A stretch of 64,000 nt of DNA from positions 186,001 to 250,000 of the forward strand of contig SCHM01000007.1 in assembly GCA_004123355.1 (NCBI GenBank), written 5' to 3'. Below the pieces are notes generated by a model. The model did not search any database and was not told where the DNA came from. It saw nothing but the letters and a program-made list of their open reading frames with translations. Of this stretch, positions 44,901-57,500 are shown one piece after another; position 1 is the first letter of the stretch, and each line of letters opens with the position of its first letter. Position numbers and translations under genes: made by a program. This stretch comes from Amphirosellinia nigrospora. Taxonomy: Eukaryota > Ascomycota > Sordariomycetes > Xylariales > Xylariaceae.

Positions 44901-47900
44901 AGGCATAACTTCGATGGCAGTTCGGCAAAGAGGACAGGCCATAACGGGTGATCTTCGTACTCTTGCGGGGACGACTCAACGGAATACCATTAACCAGAAG
45001 TTCGCCACTTAACAAATTATAGTGAACTTGGAACTGAACTTCTTTATTGTCTGGCACTGTCTCGGTGACTAGCCAGTGCGTCGTATTACGTGCTACCCGC
45101 CATCCAGCTCCCGGCTGTACGCCGACCAGGATTTCATCACGGCGTCCGAAATGCCTGAATGTGTCATAGAGAGCATTGGTGAGCTGCGGTATAACAATCG
45201 TTGGAACCGAAGACTAAGGTAAGCGAGCGTGAGCTCAGAGGCTAGATCATACACGCGTTTCCCTCTTGGATGAGGATGGAGCATTGGACAAAGGTCGAAG
45301 CGTCGGTGTCCGATTCCAGAATCTTAGAAAGATAACATTCCTCGACATCAAAACAGGAGGCACATATAAGAGCTACGTCGACGCTTTTCGACTTGAAGTA
45401 TGTGCCATCGTCTTGTGTGGCAGCATCATGTGACTTATCCCGCAGGAGCTCAACCCAGGCAAAACCGCCGGTGCGGAGAGTGCTAAGGAATTCGAGGCAG
45501 CTTTGTTGTACTTTCTCCGACGAAGCCAGCGAGAGCAGACGCGTAGTGACGGCTGCAAATACACTCAGAGCCTGAGCAGACTCCCAGTTCTCCTTGACTC
45601 TGCGCCAGGCCGTGGCCAAGTTCTCAAGCAGACAGAAAGCAAAAGCCTCATCATCCATGACGGCGTGGCTGGCCCGTAGTGGCGTGTCGCCCGACGGCCC
45701 TGACTGATATAGACATTGAAATACGAAGATCGCGGTCTCTTCCTTCCTGAAGTCGAGAGACGGGCGGCCAGCTGGACCAAGATGTTGTGTAGTTGGATGC
45801 GATGACCAAGTGGTAACATGACCAGGTCCCTCGCCTCATCGACGCTCATGTGTATCGGAGTCTCGGATTGGTCCGCAAGGGCAACATTCGAACTAGGACC
45901 ATCCGGCGAAGTAGCAGAGCGGAACAAGTACTTCTGTAGACTCTCCGATCGCATAGGGAGATAGTATGTACACATCTTAAGAACCTTGTCGGTAAGCTCA
46001 AAGGGCTCGACGAACTGGCACGCTCTGGAGTCGAAGTATCGATAATTCAAACCATTATTAACACAAATGCTACCTCCGTAGCAGTGGAGACCTTTTGTCC
46101 TCTCCGGTGTGTGACTACTTGAGGTTTGTCTTCCGATAGAAGCTCAATATGCGATGAATAAGATGACCTATCAAGGAGATGCGGGTCCGAGGCCAAACTA
46201 TAGGAGGAACGGGGAGAGCTCTCGACTGAGTATTGCATCCCGAGGACATTCCTTAAAAGATATAATGTCGCCTGACGCCACGATTGAAAGTATGGTGGGA
46301 TTGTAGCTCAAAACAACAGATTTGGCTTTTGTGATGCTTCGGGGAAGTGGCCACTCGTAGATGTGAATCTGAAGATCTTGTGCCTCGGCCGCGTATCGGC
46401 ATTTCGCGCAGCTCGGCTTGTGGCGCAAGTCGTAGAAATCATTGATATAATCGACTAAAATACGCTCGTTCTCGCATTCCATCTGACTGGAGAGTGTCAT
46501 GAGATCATTGTGTTTTGTCTTCAGATTGTGCAACTCTACTAGCTTTGCTCGCTTCTTCTCCTGAGCATCCGCGATGATCTCCTGGTATGTTTCTTGCATC
46601 TCTATAGAGGTACCAAAATATTGAACTGGGAAGCATTCAAGGCTTTCTAGATCGTAATAGAGCTTTGTGGGTGGGAGTCGAGCAGAGGAAGAACGATTGA
46701 TCAAATATTGCTCAACGCGGCGCAGTCTCTGCATCTGGGACGCAAATGGCAGAAGGAGGTTCTGGAGGACGACCGATGGGACGCCGGGGTCGTATTGACG
46801 AAGCAAGTGACGCAGATGGACGGCGGCATCGTCGCAAGCAACCCATAACTCGAAGACCGTGAGTATCATGGCTGAAAGTGCCTCTGGATTTTCGAGTAGT
46901 AGGGTAGAGCTAAATCGTGATATGTGACAATAAGAGAGCCGAGCTCGCCGCATGCGGTACGCTGGTTGTGCTGGCTCCATTGTCGGCAGTGAAGTGCTAC
47001 CCACGTTTCGAAGGCTTCTAGGTTGGCGATTGCGTTGGTCTTGCTCTCATTTGTAAAACATCGCGGAAGCTGAGGTAAGTCATGGGGTGATAAAACAATG
47101 AGCGTCGAGGGGGCTGGAAACTGCCCAGAATCTGCTCTCGTTGCCGGACGCCCATCCACGTGATATGATTGTCTAATTCCGGAATAGAAACATAGCAATC
47201 GCGGAGGAAGTCGAGGTCGGAGAGCTCTATCACATCAACTTTTGGAGAATCTCGCTTTTGGATTGCCGACCAGCGTTCGGAAAGCTTAGCATGGGCACTT
47301 TTCATTGCCTTTTGAACGAAGAGCAGAACCCTGTTCTTGATGGCTGGGCCGATTTTAAGCAGGCGCCTGGCGAGCTTAGCATTCATCGAAAAGAGTACTT
47401 CGCTCGAGAGGGACTGTTTTGTGGCGAGGGTTAAGGTGTGGCATAGAATAAATAGCATAGCCTCCTTGTAGGCGATGTCCGATTTCGCTAACGTCGCCTT
47501 CCGATTAAACCCAAGCTGTAGAGCTACACGAACAAGCAGCCACGACGGTGAGCGACGCCATGGCGAGCGAGCATCGTCCCAAAGCACGTCATCGCGCATA
47601 TTCTTCGCAATGGCAGGACACTCCACAGGCTCGCCAATTGATCTGAGAAATCCGATGAACAACTCGGACACCATACCCGGATGGTTGGTATCGCGATCTT
47701 CGTAGAGGACGCTGCCCGCTTTCTTCACCTTTGGCTGCATTCTCTCGACAGGGTGTTTGCTCATATCTGCAAGAGTGTGGGCGATTGTTTTTTGAAACTG
47801 ATGTAACTGAAAGTCGGATTCGCCAAGAACGATAGCCGCTCCGGAAAAGAACGCCTAAGTCTGCCTTGTATTGTCATTGTCGCCTCATTATTAGGCGATA

Positions 47901-48313
47901 TCTCGAAAACTTCGAAAGAATGCGGTGGCTGTGTCTGCTGATAAGGACTCCAGCATTTTGCTCCCGAACGTAAAGGGTATGGCCGTGTCTATCATTTTTT
48001 CAGCACACGTTGACAGTCAATATTATGATACTTACCTCGGCGAGCTGTGTCAGTAAGCTAAGGACCTCAATCTCGTTCAACGAGCCATCCTCTGCTGAGC
48101 ACGCCCGCTGCATATTACGTATTGTAGATATGGCTGCGTCGGCTTGCCCAAGCGGTCAGGTTCGGTACAGTTTTTCCACGCGATTAGCCCGTCTATCGTA
48201 GTCGATAATAGGGCTTTCTCGTATCGAGCACTGTAGTCATCCTGCTGCGGCAGCTTAGATGGCAGGAAGAGATGGTTGAATATGTATAGCAACGTGTCAG
48301 AATGTGTAGCCAT
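38937..48313 (-). pseudogene. Giant DUF6606-DUF3638-DUF3645 helicase-like protein, many frame breaks
   Basis: About 9.4 kb of minus-strand coding sequence equals one protein of about 3100 residues, the normal length of this fungal family (often mislabelled ubiquitin hydrolase or P-loop protein). The start MATHSDTLLYIFNHLFLPSK at 48313 is the DUF6606 N-terminus; an intron lies near 48036-47990. DUF3638 carries a Walker A, NMGEGKSSVIV (about 42115-42145). A DEAH box, LDEAHTRG (about 40355-40380), follows within the DUF3645 part (LPDQPALSGTDAQRFL, GFSGTNDSRKALPL). The C-terminus (FAGQLYFDIYQDYLDTCTFL) ends at 38937. The two boxes suggest a nucleic-acid or protein-remodelling ATPase; the biological role is unknown. 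The frame changes a dozen or more times (for example near 48120, 47110, 46920, 45250, 44460, 43848, 42100), each by one base and with few plain nonsense codons. The pattern suggests a very young pseudogene or base-level sequence errors. Confidence 0.8.
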
Positions 48314-49860
48314 CTTGAAAGTAAGTAGGTCTTGTTATGTAAAAAGAGATACGGCGTGATAGGTAAGGGAAGAAATCGGACTCTTTGTGAGGAATGGCAC
48401 TTGTTCTACCTTTAAGATCACGTCTTAGCTGACGATTTGGACTCGTTATTTCGCAGAAACGAGGAACCAGAGAATACAAATGAAAGATGCAAACATGGGA
48501 GAGCCTCGGCCGGCTAATGCACGGAGGCAGGTGTGCTTGCTGCACAAGCCCGCTCCCGAATAATGTTATGCCATTATTATTCGACTCTGGCCGTTTGTAC
48601 TGCCCTGCTCCCTCCCCATTATAGAATACTGTACGAATAGATTGGCATCCTGCCCAGTACTCGAGAGCTGTATAGCAGTGGCGTGTACATTACACAGGCT
48701 AGGGACCGTGACCGGATTGAAACTAGGCAAGGCTGGAATCTCGCAATTCGTTTGAACTTAGGTACGCAGCTGAGTGCTCTGTCATTTTAAGCCACAAGCC
48801 AGCTACCACCTTTTCACCCCAATACCCAGGTCACTAAAAACCCTAGCTAATCTCTTCAAAGCTGGTCCCAGTGTTCATCGCAATTTTGTTTTCTACTTGG
48901 CTTCGGTAGTGTACAGTTAGACAAGTATCCGTGAGTTGCCTCCTGCTACTACAGTGATTCATCACATTGTTGCCAATCTTGTCGGTATTGCCTTCGGTTT
49001 CCTAGAGCGAATGCAATAGCGAGAGCCTCCCTGGATATAGGTGTATAGTCTGCAACTTTAAAGAATCAGCCTGAATTTCCTCAAATTTTACTGTCAAGTA
49101 TCATGATTCTTGGCAATAATGTTGATTGGCCGACTTTAGGATGTTGAGTTGCGGACTGGTTTCTATAAGCCAGTGCTTTGCGTGCTTATTCCCGTTGATG
49201 TGAGATGGAACATCTCACAATGACAATTGGCATTAGCTTGGGTACTAAAGCCGCCTGACTAGATATTCAGTCCGACCTTGACTGGCGACAGCGCCCAACC
49301 TGCACCGTCGTTGGTATAACCATAGCGACCCATGCCTTCGAAACCATACCCAAATACAAACGTGGCGGATCAGGGGTGGCGCAACGCGGATCAAAAGCTT
49401 TAGCCAATTATATCTATAGGAGACCACAAGAAAAAACGCTACCTAAAAAAAGGCATTATTTATCGCTTGATTGGCCGAGAACGGAGTTTTCGTTTGTAGA
49501 CTAGTCTAGTCTACCCGTGTTTGACCCAAAACGTGCTAGGTCAAACAAGATTGGTAATCAACTTACCCGACTCACAGGTGCACAGGTTATTCAGGCTTCA
49601 AGGCGTGAAGGCAGGTTGCGTCTTGTCAGATATAAGCGATGGCATGCAGTAGGTTATATTCAGTGATTGATTGATGTTGTTATGACGCTGTGGTAATATG
49701 TATCACCAGTCTTGGTGACATATGTGTGGCACCAGTCGTGGCACTGACAGGCACTGGCAGGCAGGTACGGCCTACCATGTATATGAGTGGTTGCACAAGA
49801 TAACCAGTCGCACCTTCCCCATAAAAATGGAAGGTGCAGCCCCACCCGACCAGTGGCTAT
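48314..49860. other. About 1.5 kb without a supported gene
   Basis: Upstream side of the DUF3638 gene. A copy of the TGTCAGATATAAGCGAT end seen at 870 lies at about 49625-49651, but its second end was not found. Otherwise only short frames. Confidence 0.4.
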
Positions 49861-49864
49861 TTAT

Positions 49865-50535
49865 TGGAAAGCTTTGCTTTCCCTCGAATAGGTATTTACA
49901 ACGTAAATTAAGTATGAGAGGGAAGGCGAAGCTTGAGAAGTTAAGCGGCGACCCCTAAAACTCTAAATGGATTCTGCAAGCCTCTGATTGGTCGGAGGGA
50001 CTCTGCAAGCTGCTGATTGGTCAACCTCTAAATCGAGGCATCAACCACAACGTATTCGCACCCAAATTGACAGTGTGGCTTGCGTACTGCAATAGTGAAC
50101 ATGGTCACTAACGGGCATTATATCTGCTTACTGGGGGCTTCGCCCCCAGTAAAATAAGTATTTATATAGATAGATATTTACTACTTTGATCAATAGGGGC
50201 GAAGTGTCAGATTCAGTGATGTGTGTGTATTGATCTATCTGTGTATCGCTGCCAAGCTCAATTGAGGCATTTCTAGTACAAGGTACCTAACGGGAGCACT
50301 AGCCACTAGTTAAGCCCCGGCGCACTGCACATATATTAAGTAAGCAACCTGGTGATCTATCTAGTGATGTATAGCTAGATCACCAGTTGGTGCGTAGTCC
50401 AACACGAAGCCCTACTCGGGGTCCAGGGGGGACCCCCTGGAAATACCACGTAAGATACGTTATCTTAAATCGAAGTGCCTTGGCACTTTGATTTACACCG
50501 TATTTAAAATGGAGCTTCGCCGGCAAAGCTTTCCA
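49865..50535 (-). mobile_element. MITE-like element, family B copy 3, with a nested element
   Basis: Reverse orientation to copies 1 and 2: TGGAAAGCTTTGCTTTCCCTC at its left start (first 20 bases shared with the end of copy 1) and GGCAAAGCTTTCCA at its right end. GC hairpins GGGGGCTTCGCCCCC (near 50131) and the GGGGTCC block (near 50425) are retained. The family D element at 50204-50405 splits its GGGGCGAAGCCCC hairpin. Similarity continues past the right end through GGCGCTACAG. Confidence 0.75.
50204..50405. mobile_element. MITE-like element, family D copy 1, nested in family B
   Basis: 202 bp, starting GTGTCAGATTCAGTGATG and ending GTAGTCCAACAC; the ends are only partly complementary (GTGT..GATT against GTGT..GA(C/T)T). 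GAA precedes (50201-50203) and follows (50406-50408), a 3-bp target duplication. Removing the element restores GGGGCGAAGCCC of family B. Other copies: 50679-50881 (inverted), 54471-54554 and 62934-63106. Confidence 0.75.
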
Positions 50536-50678
50536 TTTTACACAGTGACGACTTGCTCGGCGCTACAGAGTATTTTATTAACATTTTTGCCCAGCCCTCC
50601 CCCTTCCCCCCTTTCCTTTTAGTAAGCTTAACTAAGGATAGTGTAGTATTGAGTCTGTATTGCGTAATAAAGAAGGAA

Positions 50679-50881
50679 GTGTTGGATTACGCACCAACTA
50701 GTGATCTAGCCATACATCACTAGATAGATCACCATGTTGATGACTTAATATATGTGGCAGTGCGCGGGGGCTTGACTAGTGGCTAGTGCTTCCGCTTAGG
50801 TACCTTGTACTAGAAATGCCTCAAATGAGCTTGGCAGCGATACACAGATAGATCAATACACATACATCACTGAATCTGACA
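50679..50881. mobile_element. MITE-like element, family D copy 2 (inverted)
   Basis: Starts GTGTTGGATTACGCACC and ends ATCACTGAATCTGACA, the reverse orientation of copy 1 and about 90 percent similar by eye. A clear target duplication was not found. Confidence 0.7.
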
Positions 50882-50917
50882 ATATCAACAGGCTATCTAA
50901 ACACGCCTGACTATCAA

Positions 50918-51007
50918 TCAGGAAACCAGAGCCCCTAGAAACCCCCAAAAGATTATCAGCTGAATTGAACTCCAAATTCCAAGCACCTGAGCACAGGCCC
51001 TTGTCAC
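50918..51007. repeat. LTR-end fragment
   Basis: Matches the last 87 bases of the LTR-like insertion at 36781-37120 (AGGAAACCAGAGCCCCTAGA ... GGCCCTTGTCACA), same orientation. A truncated or solo LTR scrap. Confidence 0.7.
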
Positions 51008-52068
51008 ATTACCTGGCTTCCATCCTGATCCCGAATCGACTGACTATTTATGACCCTCCCACTCTTATCCAGACGCATAATTTGACTTTGAGCATTCTAA
51101 CAATGTCAGATCACGTTAGAGCGCTAAAGGGGGTTCTTGGTGCTTACGAAGCTGCTGCCTCCATGGTGGAAGACGCAGATAGGCACTCCGACTTCCATAT
51201 CCAAATTCTGTAGCTGGTCCCACCCATCTCTCCGTCGAAACGAGTTCTGTGCGTCTTTCTACGGCTCACACACGTAGTTGGCCGCAGCTTGGCTCTCACT
51301 AACCGTGCTAAGTTCCGCCCCAGGCCACAGTGGACGCATCAGGTCAAGGTAGAGCCTGATATACTTATCAAAATCGGCATCGCCTTCGTATGAGCAGAGC
51401 TAGTTGGAATAAGTGATAATGACATCTTTAACCTTATATTTTAATGCATCTGTATATTTGATCGTTTCGTCGCGTAGCTTGGTCAAGTGTTACTATGCAC
51501 GTTCCTGCCATGCGGTGAGTGATGCGACCTGTCGCCCAATTGTTCACGAGTGATTGGCCGCTGGCACATTCCTCAACTTGTGAGCTTGGTCGATACCAGC
51601 AGCTCGTAGGAGCACCGTGTTGATTGAGAAATTGAGGTCTTGTCTCTTGATCTCCTTCCAGGTATAAGCTTATTCCCTTCCAGGGCCGCGGTAGCGGCGA
51701 ACTGGTATACGTTATTGCTATCGTCCGTCGCGTTGGAACTTTCAGGGTCCTTATACTTCCCACTAATTAGCCAGCTTGGCATAGAAACGCAAGGGTCTGA
51801 TCCATCTTTGAAAGAGGACAATATCCTTGACATCATTATTTACCTGGATGGACTTAGTGAATGGAAGGTATGCGAGCGTACTATTCAGCTATTTGACTAT
51901 CGTAGAGTAGGTGGGATGACCTGTTGATATACACATGGATGCCTTGTGCCCTCGTACAGCACCTGTGGTGACTCCTTAATTTAGTATCACTTCAGCAAGA
52001 CATTGCATCTGTTTACTAACTGTTAAAAACATATAGCAGCTACAATCAACAGGGAAGGGAGTCCCTCT
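51008..52068. other. About 1 kb, coding character weak
   Basis: An ATG frame at 51103-51213 (MSDHVRALKGVLGAYEAAAS) looks like the start of a helical protein, but it ends after 36 codons. On the minus strand 51836-51434 is open in two frames without recognisable motifs. These may be two decayed genes; I cannot name either. Confidence 0.35.
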
Positions 52069-53520
52069 TCACGTAACACCACTGAATGACCTCAAACTAA
52101 GTAGCATAATAAAAGGTACCTGAACCTTGCCTAGATTATAAGGATGCCCGGCTAACTTAAGGACTTTGAGTTTATACAATGGCCAATAAACGTCCCGAAA
52201 CCAACGCACAAGACACTGTAGAGCAGCCGATATCTTGTATACGCCTAATGGCGTCTCGGTACTCCCAATGGTTATCTTACTCAAAAAAGCCTTAACGCCA
52301 TCGTCACGTATTGCTGTGGCTGTAAAGTACCAGTCATGACCTTGAACAATAATACTAGGAAAGTAGGTAATGGCTGACGGACTGGAAGCCGATAGAGACG
52401 CCGGTGCTGTACTCCGCTGTAATGCTGAAATGGCCCTTAGCTGGGCGGACTGCCACGTGCCCATCTGAAGTGTGGCCATTTTCCAATCTTGAGCCGAGGT
52501 TTCGTCTCGATGGATGGGCCGATAGGCAAACCACACAACGGCGCATAATCCGTATGGTTAATAGTGTTGTGTGGGAGACGGCAACGGAGAGTATCTATTC
52601 GGCCTTTAATAGCGGACGAGATTTCCCCATCGTGCGTCGGGTTAATATACAAGCAAAAGTCGACCATCTTGCTCGGCGCATTACGTGGCCGATACGTAGG
52701 AGCGATACGTTGCGGTGGTACAAGATACAAAATCTACTAGGCCAGTGCGACCATGAGGACGGCACACTCGACGTAGTAGGTGATGATGCACCTCCATATT
52801 CCACGAGGCTTCGTCTTCAAGCCGCAGCTCACACTGGTTTGCCTCTCCGATATCATTTTGGCCGTAGCAGGCGACATGAAAGACGGGTTAGCCTCAGTTG
52901 TAGCCTCCTTGTTTTGCGCAAAGACATAGCTTGCGAAGCGTAGCCCGCTGTTCCAGACCTCATGTTGAGCGGCAGTGGAGAGGATGCCGAAGCCCTGACT
53001 TATTTGGTCATCTCCTCGACAAGCTGCGTTAGATCAGCGGGGATAGCTGGGCTTGAAATAGATAGCTTGTCCAGAACGAAACCATCCTCAATCAAACTCA
53101 TGCCTTGTAGTTGCTTCGACGGGGACGAAGTGCGCGAGACGTTAAGTGACGAAGCGGAGTCGGTCGGGTCCAAAGAGGTTTCGGAAGTCGTGTTATGATG
53201 TTGGTCTTGGTCGTCCTTGGACGGGGGGTTTGCTTGTTGGCGCTATCGCCGCCCTCGGACTACCTGCATCTTCTTCATCGGTTACATCTTGAGCTCGACG
53301 CTGTCTTTTCGCAGGCTTCGAGGTAACATAGATCGGGTGTCGGCGGTAAGGGGCGGCGATGATAGTGTCGTGTAGTCACACTGTTTGGTGTCAATGTTGT
53401 TCGTTGATAAATTCTTATATTTTCGCTTAAGACGATGATTCTTTGCTCTTCAATTGGGAATTGTGAGCATTGAGCTGCAAGCCAGTGGTAGACTCGCAAC
53501 TTAGCTTCGTCTTGGGACAT
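52069..53520 (-). pseudogene. PD-(D/E)XK nuclease-like fungal protein, frame-broken
   Basis: The minus strand starts MSQDEAKLRVYHWLAAQCSQ (ATG at 53520), then a basic and Ser-rich linker (KPAKRQRR near 53305). The core has KMVDFCLYI (Asp near 52662), LPHNTINHTDYAPL and SIETK (Glu-x-Lys at about 52501-52509), then LQMGTWQSAQ and a C-terminal part GSTETPLGVYKISAALQCLV ending at 52069. Asp then Glu-x-Lys in this spacing is the PD-(D/E)XK signature of a large Pezizomycotina family of unknown biological role. Stops lie in the linker, and the frame shifts just after the SIETK box. Identity is fairly sure; activity is unlikely. Confidence 0.7.
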
Positions 53521-53925
53521 TGGGAACTGAGAACTGGAGGGAAGATTAAGATAATGAGAAAACTATCGTTAAAGATTCAGAGATACCTAAACAACAAGCA
53601 GCAAGAAGTAAACATCTTGCTTGGGTGTGGTAATTCGGTGGAACAACGGACAAGGGTCTGTAACTGTCGCCAGGCGAAAACCAGTTAGAGGGGTAAATCA
53701 GTACCCCACATCATGCAGCGCTAGGCTTTTACAGACCTAGCTCCACAAGCTCGGTTGCGGAAGAAGGCCTTGTATGTTTTAGCTTCATTGCAGTTTTATC
53801 TATTAAACGTAAGTTTTATTACGTTAAGATATTTATTCGCTATGTTTTTATTGTTGTGTGAATCTACAAACGCGACCGCGGCATTAGAATTATCCAAACT
53901 GTTGTTTCTAGATTTCTCTGCTTCC
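53521..53925. other. Short intergenic region
   Basis: Upstream side of the PD-(D/E)XK relic. From about 53800 it begins to resemble the interior of the family A element (AAACGTAAGTTTTATTACG), whose left end is missing in this copy. Confidence 0.4.
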
Positions 53926-54450
53926 TACGTCTTGGCTGTTCTAACTCTAACCTAATTTGGGTAGGATATGGAGCAGCGAAGAGACATGGCGGGGACAGAG
54001 TGGGTCGAACAAAACTCCACACACGCAGCCAACACCACCTAAACTCTACCTTTTCAACTATCAAGAACTACGTCAAAGAAATTATTAAAAACAAAAGAAT
54101 TTCAGATAGATAGAGTTAATTAACGCGGTTCTTACGATATCGCTTTTATTTCTATACCTTTTAAAATCAAAAAGCTATTTAACGTCTAAAATTACTTATA
54201 TACTATAATTTTATATAAAATAACTAGCGAAATAATAGTTCAAATCAGATAAAATTTTAGCAGTATAATAATACTCAAATAATAGCCTACAGCTGAGATT
54301 TTATTTTTACGATTTATTTTTGCTGATTTGTGAAGTCGAACTTTATGGGGCTTTGGTGCGTGTGTGGAGTGTTGTTTGACCCACTCTGGCGGGACGCTGC
54401 TGAATCTGGTTAGTTTCGTAGCTAGATAGTGAAAAGTCATATCCGTAAAT
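53926..54450. mobile_element. MITE-like element, family A copy 2 (left end lost)
   Basis: Shares TCTTGGCTGTTCTAACTCTA (53930 onward) with 535-590, and the right arm 54412-54450 with 618-656 at about 36 of 39 bases. An inner inverted repeat (GAGTGGGTCGAACAAAACTC near 53998 against its complement near 54380) is specific to this copy. No coding capacity. Confidence 0.6.
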
Positions 54451-54470
54451 CAGACCCGTTCAGCTGAACG

Positions 54471-54554
54471 GTGTGTGTATATGTATTGATCTATTGAGTA
54501 ATCAACAGGGTGATCTATCTGGTGATGTATCACTAGATCTGCGTAATCCAACAC
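54471..54554. mobile_element. MITE-like element, family D copy 3 (short)
   Basis: Both end regions are present (GTGTGTGTATATGTATTGAT ... GCGTAATCCAACAC), but the middle is missing, so it is an internal-deletion copy of about 84 bp. It sits just before the chromodomain gypsy fossil. Confidence 0.6.
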
Positions 54555-57500
54555 CAGTCAAGGGTTTATCTAATAGTTAATCGATTTAAAATCGATTAAG
54601 TGTTAGGAGAGCCAGCAGCCGGCAGATAGCTATATAGCCAATAGCTAGCAATAGTGACAAATTGGTAGCGACTTGTTCGCTTAGCCAAGACCACCATAAC
54701 CATCTAACCATCTTCCGATACCTTTCAAGGTTCCAACGGACGTCCATCGGACAACCCCCCTAATCCCTACAACAACCCAACCCATCTCTGCACCGTCTTT
54801 TTCCCCAACACCAAGACCAGCACATCGTGAGATACCTACAGCAAATCGACAGATCTCAGAAGTGGGAGACACCTTCCGCCTACAACTCCCGCAACGCCTG
54901 CCCCTTACCATCAATCCTATGACGACAACGTACATCCTATGACGACACCACCCCTTTTTAGGTTTCGGACAATCACATTGGAAATTAGCCAACGTCGGAT
55001 ATCTCAACCCGCACATCCAAGAATCATTCGGAGCGGGCGACCATGTACTGGAAGTCGGGGCAGACGTGCATTAGAGAAATGTCTACCTTTTTGAGGACAG
55101 CGTCCGCGAGCATGCCAAGGACCCAGCACGGCGAGCGGTCATCCAGAGAGACTATCCCCAGCTACTGAGAGGTGTCAGCCGCCATGAGACAGACAATGCT
55201 CATCCATCTCGACGTTGCCCTTCGAAAGACAGTGGAAAGATTCAAACCCGACACATCAGATGCGCTCAGCCAGCTTAAACACCCGAACTCTATCTTCACA
55301 CCAAACCGCATCCAAGCTGGAGAATCTGTCCGTGAATGGGCAGGAGGAATCGTTCGGCTAGCACGAGCCGCAGGACGCAGCTCCGATGAACAGCAGATGG
55401 CCGAAGCCTATAATCTCCTTTGCCCATCCCTCAAACAGCTAGTTGCCAGACCATCTGCCGCTTTCGAAGTAGACGACTTTCTTGTCCATCTGGAGGAGAA
55501 GGCAAAGGCACATAAAGATGAGCTACTCGAGAGAAACAACATCCGACCGCCACCGGCAGCACGACCTACTATCAGTCAAATGATGGCAAGAACCCCTCAA
55601 CCTTTGATTGAGGCACCACCCGCTAGACAAATGCTGCCCGCCCCAACTGCATACAACTCTTACACTGAGCAGGACGACCAACAGAATCACGATATGCATA
55701 ACGCGGAGGCATGGACGAACGATACATATTTTGGCAATGACAGATCATATCCCACTAACAGATTTAGACAACCATATTCTTACCGACCATTCAACCGAGG
55801 GAATTATGGACGCACTAGCTATCCTCGAGAGTATATTGACGAGGCAGAGGCAATTTTGGATGACGCAGCAGCTACAACCGCGGCATGATCGGACGTCAAG
55901 GCTATCGCGGCCGCCAGCGGCCCTACCAGCCCAGAGACAGACAGAACGGAGGACCCAGACGATGGCGTCGCTGGGTCCGAGGAGACACTAATCAGGCATT
56001 TTACGAAGACGAAACATATCTTGCGTCAGATGACGCGGACTTGGAAGCAAAAGAGCCGAACTATAGGATGGCTTCTACATGGTCGAAGACCTTACAGACA
56101 ATGAGGACACAGAGATAGTTAATCAGACAACTTCATCCTATCCCGCGCCGGACTAACCGCAGCGAAGGACAGGCGAACGTGCCGAAAATGTGACAAAGTA
56201 TTCCCATCCCGTAACAAATGTATGACCCATGTATACCAAAATGAATGTACTAACAGCCCCAAAACCCCGCCCAAGTCGGTCCATTGGAAGAAACCATTGG
56301 TGGAAGTGGTAGATGACCACGACCACGACCATGACCACGATAATCAGGGTTCTGACACCCAACAGGCACAGACATATCTGGCAGCCGAGGCAACAGACGG
56401 TGAGTGGGACGTCGTTACGGAGTGTGACGTGGACGGCGGCCCCGAACAGGACGAACCCGTGGTTGTCCGGCGAACTATAATATCCAATCCATCACCAGTC
56501 CTCCACGATAACTTGGGTAAAGGATTCACTTACACCAGAATGGACCTAAGGTTGGCAGGAGGACAAGCAACCGATACAGTATGCGTTGACACAGGCGCTT
56601 CAAATATCATGGTAGATCGTCAATGGCTTACATCTGAGGCAAAGAATTCGAGATCATCACACCCACGAAAGGTACAACCGTTGGAGGCATCGGCGGACCA
56701 GTCAACATGACTCAGAAGGCATATTTACAATCGACATACCAGCAATCACCCAAACCGGCGAGGAAGTCGACGTCAATATGTCAGTTGAAGCCTGGATCAA
56801 TGACAGGCTGGAGCCAAAACTTCTGTTGGCACCCCACGGATGGAAGCCCACGGAGTTTCTATAGACATCCCCGCCCGCCAACTGGTCATAGCCGCGGCCG
56901 AAGATGCAATGGTGCCTGTCTCAATCGAAAGACGGGCGAATCCAATACGACGGAAAGTCGTAATGGACAGGAACACAATCATACGCCCAGGAGAGACAAG
57001 ACCAATACCTGTCCGCTACACAGACCTACCACCCTGGACGGAAGACGGATGCCGAGGGAGTACGCTTTTACAGCAACAATGAAGGGAGCACTGGATGCCA
57101 TGCTTACCGGCAGAACCCCAAAGGTCATGCTATTCCATAATGATACCGAAAAGCCATTGAGACTACGGCGAAACGCGCGAGTCGGAACAATCGAAGACCT
57201 CCAGATTGACGGCAAACGACGTATCAACTGGAAAAAATCACACCCACAGCACACAGCATACTGGGGCAAGGACTTCGAACTGACCGACGAAATCATGGAC
57301 GATATGACTTCATACCAAACGGGTGCATGGTACACCCAATCGTCCGACGACCATGAAGACGGTGACCAGAAGTCGAGCCGCGACACAGGCCCGAAAAACC
57401 CGAGGACGTACCATCCAAAACAACTAAACACGGCGTACATGTGTCACATGAGAACCCCAAATTCACTAGAGCCAAGATACGTCTCCTCAAGAGATATAAC

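Noticed and set aside
56222-56362. His-rich/Asp-rich CACGACCATGAC repeat as a separate gene
   Set aside because: It lies within the chromovirus fossil between Gag and protease and is best seen as low-complexity linker of that element.
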